Below are positions 32,813 through 41,759 of a stretch of DNA of 64,000 nt, piece after piece. The position numbers and the translations under genes were made by a program. The notes beneath the pieces were generated by a model. It did no database searches. It saw only the letters and a program-made list of their open reading frames with translations, and was not told the DNA's origin. How positions within the stretch are numbered: the stretch's first letter is position 1; the number at the start of each line of letters is the position of its first letter. The stretch comes from Nannocystis sp. RBIL2 (lineage in GTDB: Bacteria > Myxococcota_A > Polyangia > Nannocystales > Nannocystaceae): contig NZ_JAPNJW010000002.1 in NCBI RefSeq assembly GCF_026626745.1, positions 1-64,000 of the forward strand, read 5' to 3'.

Positions 32813-34381
32813 ATGACGGGTGTCTCCACGGACTGGACGCGCCGCGCGGCGCTGTGGGTCGGCGCGTTGACTCTTGGCCTGTCCGCGGGGACAGCCGCGG
32901 CGCACCCGCTGGCGGCCGTGCCGCCGGAGCAGGAGCGCGAGGACGACCACTGGCGCCCGGCCGAGCTCGAGTCGTGGGCGATCGAGCCGCCGCCGCCGCT
33001 GGGCGCCGATCCGGAGTACCCGCTGGCGGCCGCGTTCGACCCGGCCTGCTCGTGCAACTACTCGGTGAACGGCATCACGTCGTACCAGCACGTCGTCGTG
33101 CACACGATGCAGGGCAGCTACTCCGGCACCAAGTCGTGGTTCAAGAACCCGGACGCGCAGGTGTCGTGCCACTACATCATGCGCTCGGCCGACGGCGAGG
33201 TCACGCAGATGGTCCTCGACAAGGACAAGGCGTGGCACGTCGGCTCGTCGAACGCGACGTCGATCGGCATCGAGCACGAGGGCTACGTCGACGACCCGGC
33301 CAAGTGGTACACGTGGGAGACGTATGTCTCTTCGGCCAGGTTGGCGCGCTGGATCACGACGCGCCACGACATCCCGGTCGACCGCGATCACATCCTCGGC
33401 CACGTCGAGCTGCCCAACCAGAGCCACACCGACCCGGGCGGCGGCTGGAACTGGGACATGTACATGGGGCTCGTGCAGGACGTGGTGCCGCAGGGCCAGA
33501 TCCAGGTCGCAGTGGTCGACCGCAGCAAGCTGTGCACCATCACCGCGACGGTGAGCACGTACCTGCAGCGCACTGCCGAGTCGACCGACCTGCTGACCGC
33601 GCCCGAACTGTGTCCGATCGCCGCCGGTACGAAAGTGACGTACCTGCACGCGTCGGCGCCGATCGGCGCGCGCCGGCGGTTGCTGATGGAGGCCGGTCAG
33701 GGGCCGTGCGCGGGGGTCAACGGGCTCGACGCGGAGGCGTTCGTCGATCCGACTCACTTCACTGCCATGTGCGCGCCGGCGGCGATGGCAGCGGTGGGCG
33801 CGACGGTCAGCCTCGACGGCGGGCCGGGGCTGGCGGTCGACGCCAACGGCTTCGTGAACCTGCCGCCCGTCGGTGCGGGGTCGCATGCGCTCGACGTGGC
33901 CGGGCCGGGGCTGTACGAGCCGGCGGCGGAGCTGGTCGACCTGGCGGTGTACCCGGGCGTGCGCGTGGCGATCGCAGTCGATCCGGTGGCCGTCGATCCG
34001 CCCGATCCGACCGGTGGCGGGGAGACCGGCGGCGGAGAGACGGGCGGGGGCGAGACCGGGGGCGCGGGCGAGACGGGCGCGGGCGAGGTCGGCGGTGAGG
34101 TCGGGGGCGAGGTCGGCGAGACCGGCTTGCCAGATCCGACCGAGGCGCCGACCTCCGGGCCTGGCAGCGGCGAGCCGACCACGGACGACGAGGGCGAGGG
34201 CGAGGCGGAGGCCGGCGGCGACGAGGCCGGCCCGCCGGTGCTCAGCGGCGCGGCTCTGCCTGACGGGTACGGGCAGTACGACGAGGACGGCTGCGCGTGC
34301 CGCTCGGGTGCGGGCGGGCGTGAGGGCTGGCTCGCGGTCGGGCTGGTGCTCCTGGGGCTCGGGCGCCGGCGGCGGCGCTGA
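32813..34381 (+). CDS. MYXO-CTERM N-acetylmuramoyl-L-alanine amidase (amidase_2)
   Basis: 522 residues. The signal peptide is cleaved near TAAAHP. The amidase_2/PGRP domain (about 85-225) shows the first zinc His in VVVHTMQG, SCHYIMRSADGEV, AWHVGSSNATSIGIEHEGY, and the second His/Asp pair in GHVELPNQSHTDPGGGW. The enzyme cleaves the MurNAc-Ala bond of peptidoglycan. A central region with Cys pairs (CTITATV...LCPIAAGT) and a Gly/Glu/Thr-rich linker (ETGGG repeats) follow. The C-terminal GCACRSGAGGREG, hydrophobic LAVGLVLLGL and RRRRR form a MYXO-CTERM tail, so the enzyme is probably displayed at the surface. An embedded repeat pair (GCCTG 32877, ACAGC 32891; CTGTCC/GGACAG) lies in the signal peptide and encodes LSAGT. 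Confidence 0.92.
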   Translation: MTGVSTDWTRRAALWVGALTLGLSAGTAAAHPLAAVPPEQEREDDHWRPAELESWAIEPPPPLGADPEYPLAAAFDPACSCNYSVNGITSYQHVVVHTMQGSYSGTKSWFKNPDAQVSCHYIMRSADGEVTQMVLDKDKAWHVGSSNATSIGIEHEGYVDDPAKWYTWETYVSSARLARWITTRHDIPVDRDHILGHVELPNQSHTDPGGGWNWDMYMGLVQDVVPQGQIQVAVVDRSKLCTITATVSTYLQRTAESTDLLTAPELCPIAAGTKVTYLHASAPIGARRRLLMEAGQGPCAGVNGLDAEAFVDPTHFTAMCAPAAMAAVGATVSLDGGPGLAVDANGFVNLPPVGAGSHALDVAGPGLYEPAAELVDLAVYPGVRVAIAVDPVAVDPPDPTGGGETGGGETGGGETGGAGETGAGEVGGEVGGEVGETGLPDPTEAPTSGPGSGEPTTDDEGEGEAEAGGDEAGPPVLSGAALPDGYGQYDEDGCACRSGAGGREGWLAVGLVLLGLGRRRRR

Positions 34382-34535
34382 CGGGCAGGCGTGAGCCGGC
34401 GACGCTGGCATCCGAGGGATGCGACGCCCGGCGCTTCACTGGCCCAGCTCTGGACGGTGCGGCCTGACGGGCAGCCGTAGCTCCCGAGGTTCGTCGAGGC
34501 GGGACGCCGAGGCGCGGTGACGCCGGTATCGCAGG

Positions 34536-34612
34536 GAATGTCGCATGGGACATGCCCTTCGAGGCATGGCGCCGGGGACATGGCCCTTGGGACATGCCCC
34601 GCGGGCCAGGTC
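34536..34612. repeat. Six-unit 14-bp repeat array in a convergent gap
   Basis: Units start at 34536, 34550, 34564, 34578, 34592 and 34606 (GAATG, ACATG, GCATG, ACATG, ACATG, CCAGG), ending at the stop codon (34611-34613) of the leftward dsbD-like gene. Confidence 0.88.
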
Positions 34613-35891
34613 ACTGGACCTGGGCGATCAGCGGGCCGAACTGGTCGGCGGGCGTGTACTTGTGGAAGTGGTGGGCCGGCTCGGGCATGGCGGTGCCGCT
34701 GCGCAGCTCGTCGAAGTGCTCGGTGAAGCGGACCTGCGACGGGAACACCAGCACGCTCGGCAGGGTCTCGCTGCTGAACGCGCGCTTGATCGTCTGCTTC
34801 TCCGGCGTCTCCTGGGTGACGTCGATCTTGATCAGCTCGAAGCGGCTCTCGAGGACCGGCTCGATCTCTTCGTGGTGGAAGGTCAGCTTCTCCATCTCGA
34901 GGCAGGGGGCGCACCAGGTGGCGCCGAAGTCGATGACGACCGGGAGGTTGCGGTCCTGGGCGCGGGTGAGCGCCTCCTCGAGCTCGGCGATGGTGTGGAC
35001 CTCTTTCCACGAGCCAGACGGGACGTAGACGGTGTTGTTGATCAGCACCTGGATCCCCAGGACCGTGGCGGTGACGGCCACGCCCTTGCGGGCCTTCTCG
35101 AGCGGTTCGCCGTAGAAGCTGAGGTGGATGGCGCCGGCGAACAGGCCGATCAGGGTCAGCGCCGCGCCGAGCCACACGCCCCACGTAGGGTCGGCGAGGA
35201 AGCGGCGCAGCTCGGGGCTGAGGGGCGCGAGGAACCACAGCGACATCACCAGCAGGGCGACGCCGAACACGCTCTTGACGTACTCCATCCACCGGCCGGG
35301 GCGGAACAGGCTGGCGCCGAGGGCCACCGCGAAGAACAGGGTGCCCATGCCGAGCGCGTACGTGAACAGCAAGCTGGCGCCGTAGGCCAGGCTGTCGCCC
35401 TCGGCCGCGCCCTTGGCGATGACCGCGAGCAGCGACAGCAGCACCGGGCCGGTGCACGGGGCGGAGATGAAGCCGCTGACGAGGCCCATGAGGAAGGCGC
35501 CGACCGGGCCGGTGCCGCCGACGGCGTTGAGGCGGGTCTGCACCGAGGCCGGCAGCTGCAGCTCGAACGCGCCGAACATGCTGGCCGCGAGCGCGAGCAG
35601 CACTGCGACGATCGGCAGGACCACCACCGGCTCGCCGAGCCAGGCGCCGAACTGGCCGCCCGACAGCGCGACGACGATGCCGAGCGTGGTGTAGAGCGTG
35701 GCCATGCCGAGCACGTAGGCGCTGGCGAGGAACAGCGCCCGACCGCGAGAGACGCCCTTGGCCCCGAACACCGCGACGGTGATCGGGATCAGCGGATAGA
35801 CGCAGGGCGTGAGGTCGACGAGGACGCCCTGGCCGAATGCCCAGGCGTAGGTGCTGAGGGTGGCAGCGTCGAACGCGTCGGTCGGAGACAT
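34611..35891 (-). CDS. dsbD: Thiol:disulfide interchange protein DsbD, short form
   Basis: 426 residues. An N-terminal CcdA/DsbD-type membrane domain of about eight helices carries the two redox cysteines in LTPCVYPLIP (about 34) and SAPCTGPVL (about 150). A C-terminal thioredoxin domain has the CAPC active site (IDFGATWCAPCLEMEKL). The N-terminal periplasmic alpha domain of E. coli DsbD is absent. The protein should carry electrons from cytosolic thioredoxin across the inner membrane to periplasmic thiol-reducing partners; the glutaredoxin-like lipoprotein at 31877 is a possible client (inference). An in-frame start at 35909 adds six residues. The frame is open nearly 1 kb further upstream, but that sequence is Arg/Pro-rich and antisense to the next gene. 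Confidence 0.9.
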   Translation of the reverse strand: MSPTDAFDAATLSTYAWAFGQGVLVDLTPCVYPLIPITVAVFGAKGVSRGRALFLASAYVLGMATLYTTLGIVVALSGGQFGAWLGEPVVVLPIVAVLLALAASMFGAFELQLPASVQTRLNAVGGTGPVGAFLMGLVSGFISAPCTGPVLLSLLAVIAKGAAEGDSLAYGASLLFTYALGMGTLFFAVALGASLFRPGRWMEYVKSVFGVALLVMSLWFLAPLSPELRRFLADPTWGVWLGAALTLIGLFAGAIHLSFYGEPLEKARKGVAVTATVLGIQVLINNTVYVPSGSWKEVHTIAELEEALTRAQDRNLPVVIDFGATWCAPCLEMEKLTFHHEEIEPVLESRFELIKIDVTQETPEKQTIKRAFSSETLPSVLVFPSQVRFTEHFDELRSGTAMPEPAHHFHKYTPADQFGPLIAQVQ

Positions 35892-36013
35892 GATGGCGAC
35901 CTGAACCATACGACGCCGGGCCGCGTGGCGCCGCGTGGTGCGCTCGGGCGCGCGCCGCGACGGGCGTGCGGTCACGCGCCAACCAGAGTTGGCAGGGCGC
36001 CGCCGAGCCTCAC

Positions 36014-37900
36014 CTAGCGGCCGCGCACGGGGCAGGGAAGCTCGCGGCCGGCGATCGCCTCGGCGTTGTTCAGCTCGTCGACGGTGGCCGGCGAGAGCGC
36101 CGCGCAGCAGCCGTAGGCGCTGTGGTCGCGGATCAGGCTGACGAGCAGGTCCTCCGGCAGGCCGTAGCAGCACGCGGGCACGACCGCCCGCGGATCGTCG
36201 CGCGGCACACAGGCGGGCATGGCGAGGCAGCTGCCGTCGTCGGGGTCGGTGCAGGCGACGCGCACGCTGGGGGTCGGGTCGGTGTAGTCGAGGACCACGT
36301 CGGTGCCGCGCAGCAGCGCAGTGCCGACCAGGCCGTCGAGCTGGAGCGCCTCGGGGCTGGTGTCGCGGCGGACGGCGGAGGCCAGCGGGTGATCGGCCGG
36401 GACGACGAGGGTCGGGAGCCACCGGTTGGGATCGACGCGGCCGTCGCTGGCCACGAACGCCTGCCCGACCACGGCCGCGCTGGTGAAGCCGGCCGAGCCG
36501 GGGGTCAGGTTGTCGGTGGCCGAGCGGCAGTTGTCGGCGGCGGTGCGCGGGACCTTCTCGCGGGCGGCCATGTTGCACTGCGAGCGGAGGGCGCGGAGGC
36601 GCACCTCGAGGCGCTGACAGGCCGTCTGGCCGGTGGTCTGAGTCAGACCGGGGACGAGGGCGAGGCTGCGGACGCGCAGCTCGATCAGCGGGCGCTCGGC
36701 GGTGCCGGCGGGTGGCCACCCGGCCGCGCGCAGCTGGCCGGTCTGTCCGATGAGACAGGCCGGCGTGTCGCGCTGGACGCCGCTCGAGAGGCCGCCGTCG
36801 CCGAAGCACGGCGGCAGGTCGAGGCTGCCGAACATGCGCTGCGCGCTGTCCTCGAACAGCACCAGGCCGGGCAAGCCGGTGGCGATCAGGACCGAGGCGT
36901 CGTGGCCGTGGTCGATGTCGTCCGCCGGCAGAGCGAATTCTTGCAGGCCGCAGCCGGCGCGCAGGTCGGTCCGCGGGACGCCGGTGGGCGAGCGGAAGCT
37001 GCCGGGCTTACCTGGCCCCGAGGCCAGCTCGCAGCTGTTGCTGTTGGCGCTGTAGACCACGGCCGCCGGCGGCGCGCCGAGGCAGGCGTCGAGCACCATG
37101 CGCGTCGACTGCAGGGCGCTCTCGGGGTGGTTGCGGTCGAACACGCCGAAGCTGGCGAGGTCGCAGTCGTCGCCGTCGGGCTGCTGACACACGTCATCGA
37201 TCAGCTTGCCGAGCAAGAGGCCCGGGAACTGCAGCGGGAGGGCGGCGCTGCCCTGATCGGCGAGGGCGCTCTCGACGCCCGGAAACTCCCGGTAGAAGGT
37301 GATCTGCGGGCCGTCGTTGCCGCGCGCGTCGGTGAAGCGGACGGCCATCTGGCGCAGGACGTTGCCGCCGAGCACGCCGCCGACGAACGGCGCCGCGGTG
37401 CCGTCGCCGACCTGCCAACCCCACGAGACGTCGGCGGTGGCTGGCGGCAGGCGGATGTAGGGCGTCGAGTCGAAGCGGAAGCGGGCGATCGCCTGCTCGG
37501 CGGCGCCTTCGATCGGCGGCTCGGCCAGGGCTTCCGCGGCGGTGCGGACCTCGAAGCAGCCGCGCACCGCGGTGGGCGGGCCGTCGCCGACGAGGGTGGT
37601 GATCGGGCTGCCGCTGTCGACCACGAGCGGCAGGCAGGCGTCGGGCGGACAGCTCTCGGGCGCAGTGGTGCAGACCGAAGTGCAACCACCGGCCGCGTCC
37701 TCGCCCGGGCAACCATCGGGGCGATAGACGAGGCGCGGCAGCGGAGAGGCGTCGCCGCTGCCGAGCGGGAGCGGGCGCCCGAACTCGCCGACGATGAGGA
37801 TCTCGTCGTGCGGGCAGGCGGTCAGCGCAACCACGAAGAGAGGCGCCGCCAGCGTCAGGCTGGGGCGCCTCGTTCGGGAGGTGTCGGCGGCGCGGGCCAC
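36014..37900 (-). CDS. Lipoprotein with retropepsin-like aspartic-protease fold
   Basis: 628 residues. The signal peptide ends LFVVALTAC (lipobox Cys about 29 from this start). The N-terminal lobe has LPLVVDSGSPITTLVG, the D-S/T-G motif of aspartic proteases. Near the C-terminus LDGLVGTALLRGTDVVLDYTD resembles the flap/psi-loop end of retropepsin-like bacterial proteases. A second D-T/S-G is not obvious, so activity is uncertain. Many Cys residues suggest disulfides (CPGEDAAGGCTSVC, CQQPDGDDC). The start is GTG 37900, chosen because TAGCCT precedes it by seven bases and the signal peptide is then normal; 37939 (GTG) is in frame but has no supporting signal. An embedded repeat pair (GTCTG 36741, ACAGG 36755) encodes ACLIGQTG. 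Confidence 0.78.
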   Translation of the reverse strand: MARAADTSRTRRPSLTLAAPLFVVALTACPHDEILIVGEFGRPLPLGSGDASPLPRLVYRPDGCPGEDAAGGCTSVCTTAPESCPPDACLPLVVDSGSPITTLVGDGPPTAVRGCFEVRTAAEALAEPPIEGAAEQAIARFRFDSTPYIRLPPATADVSWGWQVGDGTAAPFVGGVLGGNVLRQMAVRFTDARGNDGPQITFYREFPGVESALADQGSAALPLQFPGLLLGKLIDDVCQQPDGDDCDLASFGVFDRNHPESALQSTRMVLDACLGAPPAAVVYSANSNSCELASGPGKPGSFRSPTGVPRTDLRAGCGLQEFALPADDIDHGHDASVLIATGLPGLVLFEDSAQRMFGSLDLPPCFGDGGLSSGVQRDTPACLIGQTGQLRAAGWPPAGTAERPLIELRVRSLALVPGLTQTTGQTACQRLEVRLRALRSQCNMAAREKVPRTAADNCRSATDNLTPGSAGFTSAAVVGQAFVASDGRVDPNRWLPTLVVPADHPLASAVRRDTSPEALQLDGLVGTALLRGTDVVLDYTDPTPSVRVACTDPDDGSCLAMPACVPRDDPRAVVPACCYGLPEDLLVSLIRDHSAYGCCAALSPATVDELNNAEAIAGRELPCPVRGR

Positions 37901-37907
37901 GACCTTC

Positions 37908-37913
37908 AGGCTA
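37908..37913 (-). promoter_or_regulatory. -10 hexamer TAGCCT, decides the start of the aspartic-protease-like gene
   Basis: TAGCCT on the minus strand ends seven bases before the GTG at 37900. Confidence 0.5.
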
Positions 37914-37970
37914 ACACAGGCGGGCCGCGGCGCTCGCACGTCGTCGCAAGGGCCGGGGCCCTCGCGCCTC

Positions 37971-38597
37971 TCAGTTCTTCTTGGCCAGCTCGACCAGCTT
38001 GTTCTCGAGGCGCAAGATCAGCTCGTCGACGCCCTTGTCGCGGATGATCTTGTTGAACTCGAACTTGTAGTTCTTGGCCAGGCTGACGCCGTCGGTGATG
38101 ATGTCCTCGACCTTCCAGGTGTCGCCCACGGCGTGCATAACGTAGACGACCTCGACGACCTCGGGCTTGCCGTCACGCGTGAGGGCGATGTTGGTGATGA
38201 CCCGGATGTCGCCGCCGACCTTGGCGTCCTCGCCGACGATGGTCAGCTCGTACTTCTTGTCGCTGCGGAGCCGCTTGAGGTAGTTCTCGCGGATCAGCTT
38301 GGTGAGCAGCGCGTCGAACTCGGCGCAGCGCGGGGCGCACTTGTTGGCGTAGCGCGCCGGGCCGCCGAGCGAGGCCTCCGCGAGGGCCTTGTAGTCGAGC
38401 AACTGGTCGACTTCCTTCGCCAGCGTTTCGGGGTCGGCCCGCTTCTTCACCAGCTCGAGGACCTTGTTGTGCCGCTCCTTGAACACTGCGGAGGGCGATG
38501 CCGGAGTGTTCGCCGCGTCAGCGGCGGGCGCGTGCCCGAAAAAGACGAAGGTGGAAAGCACGAACCCGGCGATGAGACTGCGAGCGGAAGTGGGCAT
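37971..38597 (-). CDS. mlaC: MlaC/Ttg2D-like phospholipid-transport periplasmic protein
   Basis: 208 residues. A signal peptide (MPTSARSLIAGFVLSTFVFFGHAPAADA) precedes an MlaC fold: helix VFKERHNKVLELVKKRADPETLAKEVDQLLDY, then YELTIVGEDAKVGGDIRVITNIA, VYVMHAVGDTWKVEDIITDGVSLAKNYKFEFNKII. MlaC shuttles phospholipids between the outer-membrane MlaA complex and the inner-membrane ABC transporter; in many myxobacteria and in Ttg2 operons it sits with TolC-type genes. It follows the TolC-like gene by about 70 bases in the same direction, so they are probably co-transcribed. ATG 38597 has GAGG seven bases upstream; an in-frame start at 38645 lacks signal-peptide character. Confidence 0.87.
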   Translation of the reverse strand: MPTSARSLIAGFVLSTFVFFGHAPAADAANTPASPSAVFKERHNKVLELVKKRADPETLAKEVDQLLDYKALAEASLGGPARYANKCAPRCAEFDALLTKLIRENYLKRLRSDKKYELTIVGEDAKVGGDIRVITNIALTRDGKPEVVEVVYVMHAVGDTWKVEDIITDGVSLAKNYKFEFNKIIRDKGVDELILRLENKLVELAKKN

Positions 38598-38666
38598 TTT
38601 CGGCCTCGGAGGTGGGCGCTCGGACGGCAGCCCTGGGTGCGACATTCAGCCCGTTACGAACGAGTT

Positions 38667-40385
38667 TCAAGGGCTTGAAGGGACGGAAATGGTGTTCGGG
38701 GGCGCAGAGGCCGCCGCGGGGTTGGGGGACGCCCCCAGGGAGGTGCCGACCGCGCGGGAGAGGGCCGCGAGGGCGACGTTGTGAGCGTGGATGGCCTCGA
38801 ATTGCTTGAAGCGCCACTCGGCCCAGCGGGTCAGGGCCTTCTCGAGCTCGGCGAAGTTGCCGCCGCCGACGGTCTGTTTGACCTGCTGGTCGACGACGAG
38901 CTGCTTGGCCTTGCGGGTCGCCTGCTCGGTCAGCTTGACCGATCGATCGGCGTGCTGCAGGTCGCGATAGGCCTTCTCGACCTCGAGCCCGAGCAAGTAG
39001 CGCGCGGCCTCTCGCTGGTGCTCTGCCTCACGCCGCTCGGCCCGCGCCTTCTTGAGCCCGAAGTAGCTGTTGTGGAAGTCGAGGTTCCAGTTCATCGCGA
39101 AGGCGAAGATGACGCGGTTGTAGTTGTACCGGTCGAAGTAATAGAGCGCCTTCATGTTGCGGTCGGCCTGGTTCATGTACGAGATCTGCACCGACACCGC
39201 GATGCCGAAGTCCGGCAAGAACTGCGAGCGCGCGAACTTCTCGCCGGCCTTGCGCAGCTCGACCAGGCCGGCCGCCATCTTCGCCTCGGGCCGCTGCTGC
39301 GCGCCGAGGTCGCGGTAGTGCGGCAGCTCGCGCAGGCCGCCGTCGATGCCGTCGGTGACGAGCGCCCGCTCGGCGATGTCGAAGCCGACCGGCGCGGCCT
39401 CGCCGGCGATCGTCCACAAGGTCGCGAGCGCGACCGCCTCGATCTTGCGGGCCTCGAGAGCGCGCTCCATCAGCGTCAGCTCGCCGAGCTCGACGCGCGG
39501 CAGATCGGCGGGATCGCGGTCGGGGTTGGACTCGTCGGGATCGGCGTCCTCGGTCTCGCCGAGGTCGACCATGATCTGCCCCTTGGCCTCCTGCACGACC
39601 TTCCACGCCTCGTCGAGGATGGAGAGGCTCTCGCGCGCGAGCAGCAGCGCGGTGTGGGCCTGGTACACGCGGAGGACGGTCTCCTGGCGGGTCCGCTCCT
39701 TGTTGAGCCGGGCCAGGGCGACGCCCGCGGCCGCCATCTCCTTGCCGCTCTTGATCTTGCCGGAGGTGAACAGCGGGATGATGAAGTCGGCGCCGAAGCG
39801 GACAGCGATGCCCGCTTCCTTGAGCTGGCGGAAGTAGCCGCTGATGGTGTCGACGTCGACGATGTCCGTGCCGTTGGCTCCCGCAGGAGAGCAGTACTGG
39901 AAGTCGATCGGGTCGCCGCCGGCCGTGGTCTCCAGCTTGACGTCCTGGCAGCGGGTGTAGACGCCGGGCGCGAGCGCGGTGGTGGTCTTGATGACCGGCA
40001 CCCACGAGAACTTGGCCCGCAGCAGGGTCGACTCCATCTGCTCGATCTGCGCGTCGGCGGCCTTCACCAGCGGGTTCTGCAGGCCGTACGCGACGATCTG
40101 CTCGCGCGTCAGCTCGGGCAGGCCGGGCGGGCGCGGGCCGTAGGCGTCGGTGCGCGCGGCGGTCGGGAGGTTGAACGGCTGATCGGGCGAGGGCGGCGGC
40201 TGGCTCTTCGGACCTGTCGGTTTGGACGTGGTCGAAGAGACAGGCGCTGGCGGCGAGGCGCCGGGCGCCGGGACGGCCGGTGCGGCGGTGGGCGCCGGGG
40301 CGGCGGCGACGGGCGAGGCGACCGCCAGCGCGACGACGAGGCTCCCCAGCGCGCGAACAAACCTTGCTGCCCTCGGCTGCGGCAC
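38667..40385 (-). CDS. TolC-family outer-membrane efflux protein
   Basis: 572 residues. The signal peptide (ending near ASPVAAAPA) is followed by a Pro/Ala-rich stretch to about 75. Two TolC-like coiled-coil/beta halves then follow: LTREQIVAYGLQNPLVKAADAQIEQMESTLLRAKFSW in the first and MNWNLDFHNSYFGLKKARAERREAEHQREAARYL...KAYRDLQHADRSVKLTEQATRKAKQL in the second. It should form the outer-membrane exit duct; the companion MlaC-like protein suggests lipid rather than drug traffic (inference). A run of three in-phase repeat units (ACCTG 40212, ACGTG 40226, ACAGG 40240) encodes the SSTTSKPTG stretch of the Pro-rich region, using otherwise rare codons such as AAA, ACA and TCT. The start is GTG. 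Confidence 0.88.
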   Translation of the reverse strand: MPQPRAARFVRALGSLVVALAVASPVAAAPAPTAAPAVPAPGASPPAPVSSTTSKPTGPKSQPPPSPDQPFNLPTAARTDAYGPRPPGLPELTREQIVAYGLQNPLVKAADAQIEQMESTLLRAKFSWVPVIKTTTALAPGVYTRCQDVKLETTAGGDPIDFQYCSPAGANGTDIVDVDTISGYFRQLKEAGIAVRFGADFIIPLFTSGKIKSGKEMAAAGVALARLNKERTRQETVLRVYQAHTALLLARESLSILDEAWKVVQEAKGQIMVDLGETEDADPDESNPDRDPADLPRVELGELTLMERALEARKIEAVALATLWTIAGEAAPVGFDIAERALVTDGIDGGLRELPHYRDLGAQQRPEAKMAAGLVELRKAGEKFARSQFLPDFGIAVSVQISYMNQADRNMKALYYFDRYNYNRVIFAFAMNWNLDFHNSYFGLKKARAERREAEHQREAARYLLGLEVEKAYRDLQHADRSVKLTEQATRKAKQLVVDQQVKQTVGGGNFAELEKALTRWAEWRFKQFEAIHAHNVALAALSRAVGTSLGASPNPAAASAPPNTISVPSSP

Positions 40386-40495
40386 GGGGACTCTTTTAAA
40401 GGGCGGTCGCGGCGGCGATCAAGGGGCGCGGGCCGGACGCGGGGGTGCGTTCGCCGTGATGTGCTCGCGCTTGCGCGGGACCGGGGGGAATTGCC

Positions 40496-41416
40496 ATGGT
40501 TTGGGCCGTGACTCCGCTCCAGTCGTCCGCGGGCCCGCAGGGCCTGACATATGTCCGCCTCGCCGCGCTGCCGCACGGGCGTCGCATTTTGCTACGCCTG
40601 TCGGGCGCCGACGTGCGCCGCTTCCTCCAGGGGATCCTGTCGGCCGACGTCGAGGCCGCCAAGCCCGGTCACGCGCTGCCGGCCGCGATCTTGACGGTGA
40701 AGGGCAAGCTCGTCACCGAGGCGATCTTGCTGGCGTGCGGCGACGGTTCGCTGCACCTGGCGCTGCCCGCGGAGACCGCGGACGAGGCGATCGCGCTGCT
40801 CGACCGCCACATCATCATGGACGACGTCGCGCTCGCCCGGGCCGAAGATGTCGAGTTTGCAATGGTGTGGCCCGAGCCGCTCGTCGCCGCCGGCGTCGAG
40901 TGCCTGGCGACGCAGTACCCGGGGCCGGGCTGGCTGGTGTTCGGCGCGCCGGCGGCAGTGGCGGCGGCGCTGGCGAGCGCCGCCGAGGCGTCGCCGGCGA
41001 CGTGGGACGCGCGGCGCATCGAGGCGGCCGCGCCAGGGTGGGGCCGCGAGATCACGCCGGGCACGTTCCCGCCCGAGGTCGGGTTCGTGGCGGCGGTCAG
41101 CTACGACAAGGGCTGCTTCATGGGACAGGAGCCGCTGGCGCGCATCCACGCGCGCGGGCAGGTCAACCGGGTGCTGGTGCGAGTGCACGCCGGGACATGT
41201 CCGGAAGGACCGGTCGAGCTGGCGGCGCCCGACCGCCCGCAGGCGGGGCACGCCGCGACGTGGGCGCCCGACCCGAGCGGCGGGGCGAGCGGGCTGGCGA
41301 TCGTCCACCGCAGCGCGGCGAGCCCGGGGACGGTGCTGAGCGCGGCAGGGATCGGGGCCGTCGAGGTCCGCTCGGGGCCGCTCGGGGACGATCCCGGGAT
41401 CAAGGGCCGGAAGTGA
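40496..41416 (+). CDS. ygfZ: tRNA-modifying/Fe-S repair protein YgfZ-like (folate-binding)
   Basis: 306 residues. The GcvT-like fold starts with RILLRLSGADVRRFLQGILSADV and includes LPAAILTVKGKLVTEAIL. The diagnostic YgfZ motif K-G-C-[FY]-x-G-Q-E is present as DKGCFMGQEPLARIHARGQ (about 205-215). YgfZ binds folate and supports assembly or repair of Fe-S enzymes such as MiaB. It is a single-gene unit by spacing. A repeat pair (ACATG 41195, ACCGG 41209) encodes GTCPEGPV in a surface loop. The 3' end lies inside an 88-bp tandem duplication (41393-41568). Confidence 0.92.
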   Translation: MVWAVTPLQSSAGPQGLTYVRLAALPHGRRILLRLSGADVRRFLQGILSADVEAAKPGHALPAAILTVKGKLVTEAILLACGDGSLHLALPAETADEAIALLDRHIIMDDVALARAEDVEFAMVWPEPLVAAGVECLATQYPGPGWLVFGAPAAVAAALASAAEASPATWDARRIEAAAPGWGREITPGTFPPEVGFVAAVSYDKGCFMGQEPLARIHARGQVNRVLVRVHAGTCPEGPVELAAPDRPQAGHAATWAPDPSGGASGLAIVHRSAASPGTVLSAAGIGAVEVRSGPLGDDPGIKGRK

Positions 41417-41568
41417 GGGCTCGCCCGCGAGCCTGTCCTTCGGGGCATGTCTCGCGGGACATCGGGGAGCCGGTCACTCCCCCGGGGTCAAGGGCGGGAA
41501 GTGAGGGCTCGTCCGCGGGCCTGTCCTTCGGGGCATGTCTCGCGGGACATCGAGGAGCGGGTCACTCC
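41393..41568. repeat. 88-bp tandem duplication containing two copies of a three-unit 14-bp element
   Basis: Bases 41393-41480 and 41481-41568 match at 82 of 88 positions, directly abutting. Each copy holds in-phase units (GCCTG 41431 / GCATG 41445 / ACATC 41459; and 41519 / 41533 / 41547) with a TTCG loop. The first copy starts inside the end of ygfZ; the second includes the stop codon of the convergent RHH gene (41562-41564). Confidence 0.92.
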
Positions 41569-41753
41569 TCGTCCTCGCTGGTGCGGTAGGGGTCGGTCGG
41601 GCGATCCTTGAGGCGGCCGGCGGTGCGCACGGCCTCCTTGAGGACGAACTCGATCTGCCCGTTGATGCTGCGCAGGTCGTCGGCCGCCCAGCGCTCGAGG
41701 GCGGCGTGGAGCTCCGGGTCGATCCGCAGCAAGAAGCGCTTCTTCTCGACCAT
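41562..41753 (-). CDS. Ribbon-helix-helix (Arc-like) small DNA-binding protein
   Basis: 63 residues: KKRFLLRIDPELHAALERWAADDLRSINGQIEFVLKEAVR. The strand FLLRID, helix PELHAALERWA and helix SINGQIEFVLKEAV match the MetJ/Arc ribbon-helix-helix. The acidic C-terminal tail (TSEDEE) is unstructured. It lies six bases after the stop of the SPFH gene in the same direction; an SPFH protein followed by a small RHH protein is a common bacterial pair. It probably autoregulates the pair (inference), and the dyad at 42661 is a candidate operator. Confidence 0.87.
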   Translation of the reverse strand: MVEKKRFLLRIDPELHAALERWAADDLRSINGQIEFVLKEAVRTAGRLKDRPTDPYRTSEDEE

Positions 41754-41759
41754 GGGAGC

